Below, one piece after another: positions 34,514 to 43,596 of a stretch of DNA of 64,000 nt. This DNA comes from G965237725 sp965237725 (GTDB lineage Bacteria; Pseudomonadota; Gammaproteobacteria; Arenicellales; Poriferihabitantaceae): contig OZ250151.1 in assembly GCA_965237725.1 (NCBI GenBank), positions 1,860,001 to 1,924,000 of the forward strand, given 5' to 3'. Both the position numbers and the translations under genes were made by a program. The notes below the pieces were generated by a model. It was given only the letters and a program-made list of their open reading frames with translations, ran no database searches and had not been told where the DNA came from. How positions within the stretch are numbered: position 1 is the first letter of the stretch; each line of letters opens with the position of its first letter.

Positions 34514-35962
34514 ATGCCCGAGGATAGTGCGCTGAAACAAACACCCAAACTCCGCAAAACCAAAGTTATTGCAACTATTGGTCCTGCCTGTGATTCTGTT
34601 GAAACACTAAAAGAAATGATTAATGCCGGGATGAATGTCGCTCGGCTAAATATGTCCCACGGTGATGCAGAGTCTCACAGACAAACTCTGGTCAGAATCC
34701 GCCAGGCATCGGATGAGCTGGATAAAACCGTGGCCATTATGGTTGATACCAAGGGCCGGGAAATCAGAACCGGAAGGCTGGAAAGCGAAAATGTTGTGCT
34801 GGTAAGACATCAGGCCTTTAGTCTTTATTGCGACGACCGGGTGGGTAATGAGAATGGGGTTTCGGTTAGCTATCAAAATCTGCATGCCCACGCCACGGCC
34901 GGGGACCGTATTATGGTGGATGATGGTCAAATAGAATTAATCGTTACCGAGGTAAAAGATTCGATCATCCATTGCGTCGTTGAATGTGGTGGGGTGCTGC
35001 GAAATTCCAAAGGCGTTAACCTGCCGGACAACAAGACCGCGTTTAATGATATCCCTTCAGACAATGCCAAAGAGCTGGATTTTGCCACTGCCAATGATGT
35101 GCAATATATTGCCGCTTCATTCATTCGCAACGCCAGCGAGGTGGTTGATCTACGCAATGAACTCAAGAGTCGCGGCGCCGACATTCCGATAATTGCAAAA
35201 ATTGAGAACCGCGAAGGGGTTGATAATTTAAACAGTATCATTACCGCCGCAAATGGCATTATGGTTGCCCGCGGAGACCTTGGGGTCGAACTGGAAATGG
35301 GTGAGGGCCCGACCATCCAGAAACAGATTATTCGCGCCACCGTATCCCAGGGCAAGCCGGTTATTACCGCCACCCAGATGCTCGATTCAATGGAGCGTAA
35401 CCCGCGTCCCACTCGGGCAGAAGTCAGCGACGTTGCCAATGCCATTTTTGACGGTACTTCGGCAGTTATGCTCTCGGGTGAAACCGCTATGGGGCGCAGG
35501 CCGGTAGAAGCGGTGCTGACTATGGTTCGTCTGGCTCGAGAAGCGGAGGCAGGATTAAGTCGATATGGTTACCTTCAACAAATCGAGCCCAATCCTTCAA
35601 ATGAGGTCACCGAAGCGGTTGCCCAGGCGTCTATCACCATGGCCAATCACCTCAATGCCGCTGCAATTATTGCCCTGACTGAAACCGGATTCACATCGAG
35701 ACTGATTTCCAAATACCGGCCCGACTGCCCTATTCTGGCGATAACTACTTCCAAAGCGGTGGTTACCCGGCTGGCCATGAACTGGGGGGTTTTGCCGATC
35801 CACTATGACGGCGATGGTACCGATGATGAGAAAATAGAATTTGCAACCAATCGGGCGAAACAGTTAGGGTACGTGAAAGACAATGATCTGATAATCATGA
35901 CCGCCGGCAGCTCTCGTCAGGCCGGCAGCACGGATCTAATTCGGGTGTTAACCGTCTCTTAG
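34514..35962 (+). CDS. pyk: Pyruvate kinase
   Basis: A 482-residue pyruvate kinase, which converts phosphoenolpyruvate and ADP to pyruvate and ATP at the end of glycolysis. Diagnostic blocks: TKVIATIGPAC near residue 16, ARLNMSHGD (about 42-50), IAKIENREG with the catalytic Lys, MVARGDLGVE (metal and substrate loop), TQMLDSM and VSDVANAIFDGTSAVMLSGE. The C-terminal allosteric domain is complete. The stop overlaps that of the DUF457-type gene by 4 bp tail to tail. Confidence 0.96.
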   Translation: MPEDSALKQTPKLRKTKVIATIGPACDSVETLKEMINAGMNVARLNMSHGDAESHRQTLVRIRQASDELDKTVAIMVDTKGREIRTGRLESENVVLVRHQAFSLYCDDRVGNENGVSVSYQNLHAHATAGDRIMVDDGQIELIVTEVKDSIIHCVVECGGVLRNSKGVNLPDNKTAFNDIPSDNAKELDFATANDVQYIAASFIRNASEVVDLRNELKSRGADIPIIAKIENREGVDNLNSIITAANGIMVARGDLGVELEMGEGPTIQKQIIRATVSQGKPVITATQMLDSMERNPRPTRAEVSDVANAIFDGTSAVMLSGETAMGRRPVEAVLTMVRLAREAEAGLSRYGYLQQIEPNPSNEVTEAVAQASITMANHLNAAAIIALTETGFTSRLISKYRPDCPILAITTSKAVVTRLAMNWGVLPIHYDGDGTDDEKIEFATNRAKQLGYVKDNDLIIMTAGSSRQAGSTDLIRVLTVS

Positions 35963-36504
35963 GAACGCTTTCGAAACAGCCTCAGAGAACAAAGTCCCAG
36001 CATACAAACTAAAAGTGGCACCCAGACTCGTATCACCTCAGCCTTAAAAATTAGCATACCCCAGGAATTGAAAAAGTACTTTGCGCTGACAGGTGAAACA
36101 GGTAAAGGACGCCATGGGAAAAAGTATCGCTCATGGTTAAATGGCCACGCTGCACCAACTCCGAGCCCACCATACGTCAGTGCATCGAGCACTGCATGGG
36201 AAATCATCGCAAGACTAAGGAATAAAAAAGTACTTATTCGTGGGACTTTGAACCAGGTATGAACTTGAGCTGCAAACAAAGCACATACCAATGCAAAAAT
36301 TATTGAGTGGGTAAATCCGCGATGGCCAAATGGGGAATAGTACGAAACCCCAAAATTAAACCCAATCACATCCACATCGGGAAGGATCGAAAACAGACAG
36401 CCAACTGCGATCAATTTTGCTGAAACTACCCTGGAGCCCAAACCCACCCGCATACCTACACCGATGGCCAGGGGTACCACGGGGTGGGTAAATATGGTCG
36501 ACAT
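35959..36504 (-). CDS. YdjM/DUF457-type inner-membrane metal-dependent hydrolase-like protein
   Basis: A 181-residue membrane protein with four or five hydrophobic helices. The conserved block is GHRGFTHSIIFAL (about 59-71), the His-rich signature of the YdjM (DUF457) family; SHAVLDALTYGG (about 104-115) is the second family block. Function of the family is unsettled. Its ATG shares a base with the stop of the upstream lysR gene (TAATG), so the two are translationally coupled. Confidence 0.85.
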   Translation of the reverse strand: MSTIFTHPVVPLAIGVGMRVGLGSRVVSAKLIAVGCLFSILPDVDVIGFNFGVSYYSPFGHRGFTHSIIFALVCALFAAQVHTWFKVPRISTFLFLSLAMISHAVLDALTYGGLGVGAAWPFNHERYFFPWRPLPVSPVSAKYFFNSWGMLIFKAEVIRVWVPLLVCMLGLCSLRLFRKRS

Positions 36505-37361
36505 TAAATCGGCACGTTCGATGAATTCACAAAAATCAGATCATCGATAATTCTAGTTAACCAGGTCATATTTTCAGCGTCTCTGTTTAATATCAGATAG
36601 ACATTTCTGGAAAACTCGGGGGCGTCCGCAACCCGATGAAACTTGCCATCGTGGAGTTCTTTTTCGATCAGCCGCTTCGGCAAATATCCCGAACCGCCTT
36701 TGTTGATTAAATAGTCTTTCGCCCAGATAGCGGATCCAAAGGTCATTGTTGTTGTGTCACTGTCAGCATATGCCGCTGCATGGCTTTTGCGAAATTCTTC
36801 TCCGGCATCAACATAAACGTATTTAGGATCCCATCTTACGCGCTCTCTTGGTTGGGTCGACACCAGCACCAAAGGTTCACTTTTTACTGAAATTTCCTTG
36901 CCACCACCGCGATGGGATGGTGAATAACACAATGCCGCATCGATAAGCCCGCTGGCCAGCCATCGGTCCAAATCAGATTGATCTCCCGCCCAGGCGGATA
37001 CGGCGATATTTTCATGGGAGTCCCGCACCCAATTGAAAAATGTCTCACCGAGGTTTGGCCATAAATCCGGATGGCAGCCCAGATTAAAAATCGCCTCGAT
37101 TTCTGAGGGTAATGCGGTTTCCTGTTTTGCCTGTCCCCAGACATCAACCATGAGCTGGGCATATCGCTCGAATCGAAATCCCGCAGAGGTTAATTCTGCG
37201 CCGGATTTTCTTCTATGAAACAAGGTCTGGCCCATTTCCTGCTCCAGAGCATTTAATCGAGCGGTAACCGTGGACTGGGTGACATTCAGATGTTCTGCCG
37301 CCCGGTTCAGATGGCCAGTATCCACTATAGCCAGAAATGTGTTAAGCGCAGATAAATTCAT
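36504..37361 (-). CDS. LysR-family transcriptional regulator
   Basis: A 285-residue regulator from the ATG at 37361. The N-terminal winged helix-turn-helix reads NLSALNTFLAIVDTGHLNRAAEHL, then VTQSTVTARLNALEQEMGQ with FHRRK after it (split here for length). The effector-binding half follows (about 90-285). The longer frame from 37439 would add 26 residues not found in LysR proteins. It is divergent from the flavin monooxygenase/hydrolase pair, which it probably regulates, and coupled to the YdjM-type gene. Confidence 0.88.
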   Translation of the reverse strand: MNLSALNTFLAIVDTGHLNRAAEHLNVTQSTVTARLNALEQEMGQTLFHRRKSGAELTSAGFRFERYAQLMVDVWGQAKQETALPSEIEAIFNLGCHPDLWPNLGETFFNWVRDSHENIAVSAWAGDQSDLDRWLASGLIDAALCYSPSHRGGGKEISVKSEPLVLVSTQPRERVRWDPKYVYVDAGEEFRKSHAAAYADSDTTTMTFGSAIWAKDYLINKGGSGYLPKRLIEKELHDGKFHRVADAPEFSRNVYLILNRDAENMTWLTRIIDDLIFVNSSNVPI

Positions 37362-37367
37362 TTGGCA

Positions 37368-37431
37368 ATTAGATAATTCGATATTTTTGCATTTAATGCT
37401 CAAAATAATTCGTTTGTCAACATTATCTGAT
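37368..37431. promoter_or_regulatory. Divergent lysR/oxygenase control region with inverted repeat and lysR promoter
   Basis: In the 114-bp spacer, AGATAAT (37371-37377) and ATTATCT (37422-37428) form a 7-bp inverted repeat, extended to ATTAGATAAT/ATTATCTGAT with one mismatch. On the minus strand a perfect -35 TTGACA (37420-37415) lies 18 bases from a -10-like TTAAAT (37396-37391). LysR proteins usually bind such dyads and repress their own gene. Confidence 0.4.
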
Positions 37432-37475
37432 TGATGCAAAATCTCTCCATTACGAAAATCTCCAAATAAACAACC

Positions 37476-38528
37476 ATGTTATTCAATATTCAGCTGTCAT
37501 CGTTCTACCCCGATAAAAACTATGGCGGCGATCGCATCTATGCGGACATGCTCGACCAGGCCATTCTGGCAGATCGGCTTGGCTTCGATGGGGTATCCAT
37601 AACCGAACATCATTTGATCAATATCCTGATGATGCCGGCGCCATTGCAGTTTGCGGTGCAGCTGGCCAACAAGACTAAAAACCTGAAAATCATGACCAGC
37701 GTCCTGGTCTTGCCCATCCACGATATGCGCACCTATGCCGGGCAACTGGTTGCCACAGATATTTTCACCGAAGGTCGAATGATGTTTGGAATCGGTCGAG
37801 GCGCTTATGCCTTTGAAATGGAACACCTCGGCGTACCTATGGATCAGAGTCGGGAAAAGTTTGACGAATCCCTGGACGTGTTGCTCGCCCTGCTCACCGA
37901 AGAGGAAGTTTCCTGGGATGGCAAATATTATAAATTCGATCCGCTGACCATTATGCCTCGTCCGGTATATCAGCCCGAGCGACGAATCATGATGGGGGTG
38001 CTGGTGCCCGAAGCGATTTATCACTGTACCAAGCGCGGGTTTCATATTCAGACCACGCCGTTGTCCGGTGATAGCAAACACATGTTTGATCAGATAAACG
38101 CCTTTAAGCGCGGTAAGGAGGAACTGGGTAACCAGGGCGATTGTCTGACTCTCTCCCTGTCGCGGGTAGGCTATCTGGCTAAGAATGCCAAAGATCAAAA
38201 AGAAAAAATCGCCCTATCCCATCACTACTATGGCATGTTTGACAATGTTTTTACGGGTGATGGTATTGTTGAAAACGGCATGATCAAACCCTTGCCCAGG
38301 AAAATGTCTATTGAAGAAACCGCTGAGAATCTGACTATTTGTACGGCATCGGAAATGATCGACAAGTTGAGTGTCTATGCCGAAGCAGGGGTGGACCGAT
38401 TAATTATGAATATTAATTTTGGCGCCAGCCAGAGCGAGACCATGGAATCCATCCAACATTTTGCGGAAGAAGTAAAACCCCATTTCGATCAGTATCGAAT
38501 TCAACCGAAATCAACCAAAACCGCATAG
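37476..38528 (+). CDS. LLM-class flavin-dependent oxidoreductase
   Basis: A 350-residue luciferase-like monooxygenase with a TIM-barrel layout. Family blocks: LGFDGVSITEHHL (about 33-45), TSVLVLPIHDMRTYAGQ, and GRMMFGIGRGAYAFEMEHLG near residue 105. Such enzymes use reduced FMN/F420 to oxidise aldehydes, ketones or alkanes. It heads a two-gene unit with an alpha/beta hydrolase 31 bp downstream, divergent from lysR; this set suggests degradation of an organic compound through an ester intermediate. Confidence 0.88.
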   Translation: MLFNIQLSSFYPDKNYGGDRIYADMLDQAILADRLGFDGVSITEHHLINILMMPAPLQFAVQLANKTKNLKIMTSVLVLPIHDMRTYAGQLVATDIFTEGRMMFGIGRGAYAFEMEHLGVPMDQSREKFDESLDVLLALLTEEEVSWDGKYYKFDPLTIMPRPVYQPERRIMMGVLVPEAIYHCTKRGFHIQTTPLSGDSKHMFDQINAFKRGKEELGNQGDCLTLSLSRVGYLAKNAKDQKEKIALSHHYYGMFDNVFTGDGIVENGMIKPLPRKMSIEETAENLTICTASEMIDKLSVYAEAGVDRLIMNINFGASQSETMESIQHFAEEVKPHFDQYRIQPKSTKTA

Positions 38529-38559
38529 CCCAATTCAAAATAGTTCTTGCAGATAAAAT

Positions 38560-39342
38560 ATGAGCGCTATCGATGTTAGCTACAAAGTAGAAGGCACCGG
38601 GCCGGCGTTGTTTATGGTCCATGGCATCGGCGCAAGAAAAACCACATGGGATCCGTTAATCGAAGCGCTAGAAAATGACTTCACATGTATCAGTTATGAC
38701 TTGCGTGGTCATGGTGAAAGCCCGATCACTCCAACCCCTTTTGGTCTCGATGAGCTGGTGGAAGACCTGGAAGCTTTAAGAGCCAAACTCGATATCGAAA
38801 AAATTCACATTATCGGCCATTCTCTGGGCGGCATGATCGGACCGGCCTATGCCCGGGCCCACCCTCATCGAATACTCAGCGTTGGCTTGTTGAGCACCGC
38901 CGCTGGTCGCAGCGATGAAGACAAAACCAAGCTCAAGGCCGTTGGTGATGCCATGAATAGCAAAGGCGTGATGCCCATCATTAAGACCCTGGTGGAGCGT
39001 TGGTATACCGATGAATTCATTGCGGCACGGCCTGACCTGATAGAAATGAGAATCCAACAGGTGGAAGATACTCCGAGCGCGGTGTTCCTCAATGTGTTTT
39101 CGATTTATGCCAATACCGAAATGGCACCATGGCTTCATGAGATTACCTGCCCCTGTCTGGTTCTTACTGGTGAGCTCGATGGTGGATGTAACCCCAGGTT
39201 AAATCTATTCATCCATGAGCTGCTGCCAGATTCCCAGCTAATTATCCTCGACGGGCTCAAACATTCTGTCCTGGTGGAAGCCCCCGAACGGGTAATACCC
39301 CATGTCCGGTCATTTTTGTTAAATCAGGTCAATAAAGATTAA
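38560..39342 (+). CDS. Alpha/beta hydrolase
   Basis: A 260-residue alpha/beta hydrolase fold enzyme. The nucleophile elbow is GHSLGG (about 88-93, Ser90), the acid is probably the Asp in VLTGELDGGC, and the His is in GLKHSVLVEAPE near residue 237. The oxyanion-loop block HGIGARKTTWDPL is at about 21-33. Fits 3-oxoadipate enol-lactonase-like or esterase enzymes; substrate unknown. Likely cotranscribed with the flavin oxidoreductase. Confidence 0.88.
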   Translation: MSAIDVSYKVEGTGPALFMVHGIGARKTTWDPLIEALENDFTCISYDLRGHGESPITPTPFGLDELVEDLEALRAKLDIEKIHIIGHSLGGMIGPAYARAHPHRILSVGLLSTAAGRSDEDKTKLKAVGDAMNSKGVMPIIKTLVERWYTDEFIAARPDLIEMRIQQVEDTPSAVFLNVFSIYANTEMAPWLHEITCPCLVLTGELDGGCNPRLNLFIHELLPDSQLIILDGLKHSVLVEAPERVIPHVRSFLLNQVNKD

Positions 39343-39353
39343 ATAACAAAAAT

Positions 39354-40088
39354 TTAAAAATAGGTTTTCCACAAATAGCTGACTAACATCGATACCGACA
39401 TGACAACGATTACCGGACGAATTACTTTCGCGCCGCGGTGAATCACCACCAGGGAACCAAGATAAGCACCGATCATCGTGCCAACCACCATAATCCCCCC
39501 CACCAACCACATTATTTTTCCACTAATAATAAATACACTCAGGGCGGCGAGATTGCTGGCAAAGTTCAGCACCTTGGCATTGGCGGTGGCGTTTATCAGA
39601 TTTTTGCCTGCCAGGGCGACACCACTTAAACAATAAAATGAGCCCGCTCCGGGTCCGATGGCGCCGTCGTAAAAACCAATGGTAGGTGCGACCACAGCAT
39701 CAAAGGTACCGTCGCTAATTTTCTGAGGCTTTTCATAGGTTCCCGGATTTGGCGCAAATAAAAAGTATAAGGCGATTGTGCCGAGTACCAGGGGAATAAT
39801 TATTCGAACCACATCTGCATGAACAAACTGGATGGAAATGGCTCCGATAATGGCGCCAATTAATGCAGCTATAAATGGCCTTTTTATCTGCGTAAATGAA
39901 ACCATGTTATTTTTGTGCATAGTCCCGGCGGAGACCAATGTGCCAAAACTACCCTGGAGTTTGTTAGTGGCAATGGCCTGGATGGGTGGGACCTGGGCCA
40001 ACAACAACGCAGGAATAACAATCAAGCCACCGCCCCCGGCCAGGGTGTCGAGAAATCCTGCGACCAGAGAAACCACGACCAGAAACAA
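39354..40088 (-). CDS. TSUP/TauE-SafE-type membrane transporter, start uncertain
   Basis: A protein of at least 244 residues with about seven or eight helices and the paired TSUP motifs: SLVAGFLDTLAGGGGLIVIP near the N-terminus and GFYDGAIGPGAGSFYCL in the second half. TSUP proteins move sulfite, sulfonates or other anions. The start given is a TTG at 40088 with no ribosome binding site; the frame is open to about 40139, across the 3' end of the upstream gene, without an ATG or GTG. Family members usually have about 10 more residues, so an unusual start further upstream is possible. Confidence 0.8.
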   Translation of the reverse strand: MFLVVVSLVAGFLDTLAGGGGLIVIPALLLAQVPPIQAIATNKLQGSFGTLVSAGTMHKNNMVSFTQIKRPFIAALIGAIIGAISIQFVHADVVRIIIPLVLGTIALYFLFAPNPGTYEKPQKISDGTFDAVVAPTIGFYDGAIGPGAGSFYCLSGVALAGKNLINATANAKVLNFASNLAALSVFIISGKIMWLVGGIMVVGTMIGAYLGSLVVIHRGAKVIRPVIVVMSVSMLVSYLWKTYF

Positions 40089-40120
40089 CAGAACATCAAA
40101 TTGCAGAAAAGGCTCGATAT

Positions 40121-41596
40121 CTACCCCAGCCTTTTCATATCACATTCCCGCATCGGGAATAACCTGAGCAACTCCTGTCCCTGGATAAACCCTTTTAATT
40201 CGTTTACATCGTATTCGGGGGAATGCATATTTTTATACCCCCCCCGCGGTGAATGCTGGAAACTGCGATCTGGCCCTTTCACATCGAGATAAAATTGTAA
40301 CCAGTACATGATGGCTTTTCGGGATCGCCATCTTTTAACACAAAATCCATAGCCATCATCCCAGGCCGCATTAAATTCATCTATATACTGATTGTGCTTC
40401 CAAATAAACGCGTCCTTTTTCGGGTAGGTATGATTCGAGAAATAATCAAATGGCGATTCTTTAACAACGGCATAGGCGGTAAATGCCACCATAACCGTTG
40501 TTACCGCCAAACTTGTACCTGTTTTCGCCCGGCCGCGCAGTGCGGAAATGATGTCATTTAGACAATAGGCTGTGCAAAAGGCAAAAAACGGCATGGTGGT
40601 CGTTAGATATTTCGGGTGCAGGGGTTGCACTGCCAAAAGCGGATCGATTTTCAAGGGTACAAATGTCAGCACAAAACAATAAGACATCCCTAAGGCAAAT
40701 ACGCCCAGAGACAGGGTATCCATATTCCGGGTCTTGCGCGTTAACAGAAGAATCAGAAAATAGCCGATACTGATCGCAGACAGAACCTGATTGATGGTTG
40801 GGATTCGCAGCCAGCGCTCGAGGATGAAATCCAGGATGGGATAGCTGCCGTAAACCGCTTTTTTATTCATCGATACCAGATGATGTCCCGAAGCAAGGTA
40901 TTCGACTCGCCCAAAGGTGAGCTCATCGGAAACCGCATTGAACATCAATGTCTCACCAAACAACATCACCAGCAAGGCCGCGCCATAAACAATGCAAGCT
41001 TTAAAACTACCGCGAAAATACAACAGCAAAAATAGTCCTGGATAGAAGAAGACATAGGTCTCCTTGGCACCATAGGCGAGAAAAGCAAATACTGCTGACA
41101 ACAACAGCAGGCTAATTTTTTCCCGCTCAAGGTAACGAGACAATGCCCACAACGAAACCGTGATATAGAAGATGCCAAATACAAAAGGCTGGGGCTGGTT
41201 TGAAGCACGATGGAACATCGGCTCATAAAACAGCAACACCGCAAGGGCTGCCAGGGCGGCACCATGAAATGGTTTGCGAATGGCAAACAGCATTAGCATG
41301 GAAAAAATACCACAGTACAACAGCAGGGGTAAGATAGTGTAATTGCTTACCTTGAACCCGCCAACATTGATCAATGCGGCCAGTGGAAAATTAATTCCCC
41401 AGCGGGCGGAGTGATGGCGCTCCCGCACCAGTTCACCAAAATCATATTGCTCCCCAATAATTTGTGAGCTTTTCCATTTTCTAACTGCATCGCCATCCAG
41501 CTCCGGAGCAACGGTATAAATACTTCGCGCAAAGAAAACCACAACAAAACAAATCAGTATGACGGTTGCTCTGGAAGTAGTGCTATGAAAACCCAT
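40121..41596 (-). CDS. Polytopic membrane protein, probable GT-C-type glycosyltransferase
   Basis: A 491-residue membrane protein with about ten hydrophobic helices. An early extracytoplasmic acidic segment, VAPELDGDAVRKW (about 29-41), sits where GT-C enzymes carry their DxD/E catalytic motif. The last 120 residues are soluble and end near FPMRECDMKRLG. GT-C enzymes transfer sugars from polyprenyl phosphates; the assignment rests on layout. Its stop overlaps the open frame of the TSUP gene. Confidence 0.6.
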   Translation of the reverse strand: MGFHSTTSRATVILICFVVVFFARSIYTVAPELDGDAVRKWKSSQIIGEQYDFGELVRERHHSARWGINFPLAALINVGGFKVSNYTILPLLLYCGIFSMLMLFAIRKPFHGAALAALAVLLFYEPMFHRASNQPQPFVFGIFYITVSLWALSRYLEREKISLLLLSAVFAFLAYGAKETYVFFYPGLFLLLYFRGSFKACIVYGAALLVMLFGETLMFNAVSDELTFGRVEYLASGHHLVSMNKKAVYGSYPILDFILERWLRIPTINQVLSAISIGYFLILLLTRKTRNMDTLSLGVFALGMSYCFVLTFVPLKIDPLLAVQPLHPKYLTTTMPFFAFCTAYCLNDIISALRGRAKTGTSLAVTTVMVAFTAYAVVKESPFDYFSNHTYPKKDAFIWKHNQYIDEFNAAWDDGYGFCVKRWRSRKAIMYWLQFYLDVKGPDRSFQHSPRGGYKNMHSPEYDVNELKGFIQGQELLRLFPMRECDMKRLG

Positions 41597-41822
41597 GTAA
41601 AAATAAGATTGGCTAGTTGTTGAATGGCAATTTTCTGTTTGCTTTATTGCCTAATTTAGCTTTAAAAGCAAGAGCCATTATTAATCTGCATGATTTATGC
41701 CACCTGATTCAAAATTTGGGCACAGAATGTCAATCCGACCTAATGAAAAATGTTGTGGCGTTGGAAATCACTCTGGTTCAGCAATGCTAAAAAGTAAGTT
41801 TAAGTACAGTTAGCAGCTGTAA

Positions 41823-43067
41823 CTACGAGCTGCAGTTAATTTCAACACGACGATTGTGCCCACGGCCCGCTTCATCATCATTACTGGCAATGGGATCAGA
41901 CTCTCCTTTACCCAATGCCGTTATGCGACTATTTGAAATACCTAAATTAATTAGTGCATTAACTACCGCCTGAGCCCGTTGCTCGGACAACCCGCGATTG
42001 TATTGTTCAGAACCTTCGCTCGAGGTATGGCCTTCGATAACTATGGAAGCTTCGGGGGATTGCTGGAGCCCCGAATATAACTGATCAATCACCTGGCTCG
42101 ATTCGGGTTGAATCACTGCGGAGTCAAAATCAAAATTTATGCCATGAACAATGGATCCACAGCCCAGTACGACTTCGCTAGGCTCGGAGCAGTCGGTTTG
42201 GGTTCCCTCCGGAGCAATGTCCCCGAAATAGACCTTAAACGGTGCACCATTAGTAGAGCGCAAGCCACGCAAAAGTCCATCCTCTGTAACACTGAGCACA
42301 AACAAAGACAGCACGTCGGTGTTTCTATCTACCCCAGTGGCCTTCATTATGTTGCCACTCACCGAGCCGCTTAGATCACCCGTGCGGTCATAACAGCCTG
42401 TAACCAGGGAATCCGTCTGGGATGTTTCCAGCAATACGCCGCGACCCTTCCATATGCCAGTGAATCCATTATTCATGGGAACGGGTTCCTGGGCCCCGTG
42501 ACCGACAATTTCACTGAATTCATAAAATGTCTTGTCGACCTCGATGTTTATTCCACCGCTTAACCTGATGTTGATCCATTTAACTCCGGTTTCTATGTTG
42601 GCATCAAAAGTTGTTGTTTGATTTTTTTCCGAGTGGGTTTCAAGTTTGTGTTCAGCCAACTTAACAAAACCAGAATTGACCCCTTCTGCTGAGCCATACA
42701 CTTCTACCAGGGATACAAAGGTCTGATATGGACTGGGCGTTTCCAGAATATTTGGCACGGAAAACCTGGAAAACGTCGTAGTCGCAGGAAGTTCATAGTG
42801 CAAGACGGTAAATGTTTCGGGTGTCCCCGGTTTTGGGGTGAGCACAAATCCGCCGGTATTGCCATCGATTGCCTTGATTGCATGTTCGTAGTTGGATTTT
42901 AACTGAGCACCATCTCCAGAGACCCCAAGGGGCAATGCACCATTGACAAACGATAGGTAATCGATCATCGAATGGATAGTTTCAGGGTTTTCCTGGGCCG
43001 ATGTGGATGTCCCAGCCCCCAGCCCAAATACCAATAGTGCCGCGCACACGATGTTTGATTTTTTCAT
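41823..43067 (-). CDS. OmpA-C-domain outer-membrane or periplasmic protein
   Basis: A 414-residue exported protein. From the ATG at 43067 the signal peptide is KKSNIVCAALLVFGLGAGT (cleavage after SAQ-like); the longer frame to 43277 adds a non-signal tail. The last 115 residues form an OmpA-like peptidoglycan-binding domain: INFDFDSAVIQPESSQVI, IVIEGHTSSEGS, NRGLSEQRAQAVVNAL, and GKGESDPIASNDDEAGRGHNRRVEI. Residues 30-290 are rich in beta pattern and Ser/Thr and match no domain I recognise. Two internal Cys pairs could form disulfides. Confidence 0.82.
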   Translation of the reverse strand: MKKSNIVCAALLVFGLGAGTSTSAQENPETIHSMIDYLSFVNGALPLGVSGDGAQLKSNYEHAIKAIDGNTGGFVLTPKPGTPETFTVLHYELPATTTFSRFSVPNILETPSPYQTFVSLVEVYGSAEGVNSGFVKLAEHKLETHSEKNQTTTFDANIETGVKWINIRLSGGINIEVDKTFYEFSEIVGHGAQEPVPMNNGFTGIWKGRGVLLETSQTDSLVTGCYDRTGDLSGSVSGNIMKATGVDRNTDVLSLFVLSVTEDGLLRGLRSTNGAPFKVYFGDIAPEGTQTDCSEPSEVVLGCGSIVHGINFDFDSAVIQPESSQVIDQLYSGLQQSPEASIVIEGHTSSEGSEQYNRGLSEQRAQAVVNALINLGISNSRITALGKGESDPIASNDDEAGRGHNRRVEINCSS

Positions 43068-43174
43068 TTTACAATTTTGACTAAAGTGAATTATGAATTT
43101 CCAATTACACCGTTGGTTTGTAAAACAACCGCCTGATCTAGGCAAGGAATGATAACACGATAGAATGTTATGAC

Positions 43175-43402
43175 GTGGGAACCAAATTATTCGAGCAATT
43201 CCACGACATCCAAGAATTGTTAATTTTGATGGTATATAAATGGGGTGACACTGAATCACGATTCGGTACGGGCTCAAACCTGATGCAAACCGAATCGATC
43301 AGGCGTGAGCTTTGGCAGCTACTGCAGAAGCTTGGTGCGCATTCTATGCACGACATTCCTTGTGGAGATTTTTATTGGACGTCAATTCCAGGACACCCAT
43401 GA
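43175..43402 (+). pseudogene. Fragment duplicate of the class I methyltransferase gene
   Basis: The stretch KWGDTESRFGTGSNL, through RREL-QLLQKLGA and DIPCGDFYW, copies the downstream gene at 43597 (KWGDTESRSGTGSNL, DIPCGDFYW). Nucleotide likeness is strong from about 43234 to 43385 against 43709-43856, and absent on both sides. The copy lacks everything after the first nucleotide-binding strand, so it cannot be an active methyltransferase. The rest of the 43403-43596 spacer holds nothing I recognise. Confidence 0.8.
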
Positions 43403-43596
43403 ATTGAATTCACTCGCTCAGTAGTACTATCCGTACTAGACATTCTCTAAATTACAATTTTATGATTTACCGTTGAGAATAAGTAATTCTGTTATTTTAC
43501 ATCGTTGGCGTTATTTCCATTTTGGTTGCTTAAAAATTGTTTGGCGGTATTGCATGAATTTCAATTCAGAAGCGGCCTTTACAAAAAACAGTTATA

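Noticed and set aside
43403..43596. Looked for a lost 3' part of the duplicated methyltransferase.
   Set aside because: No further likeness to the intact gene was seen after the break at about 43385.
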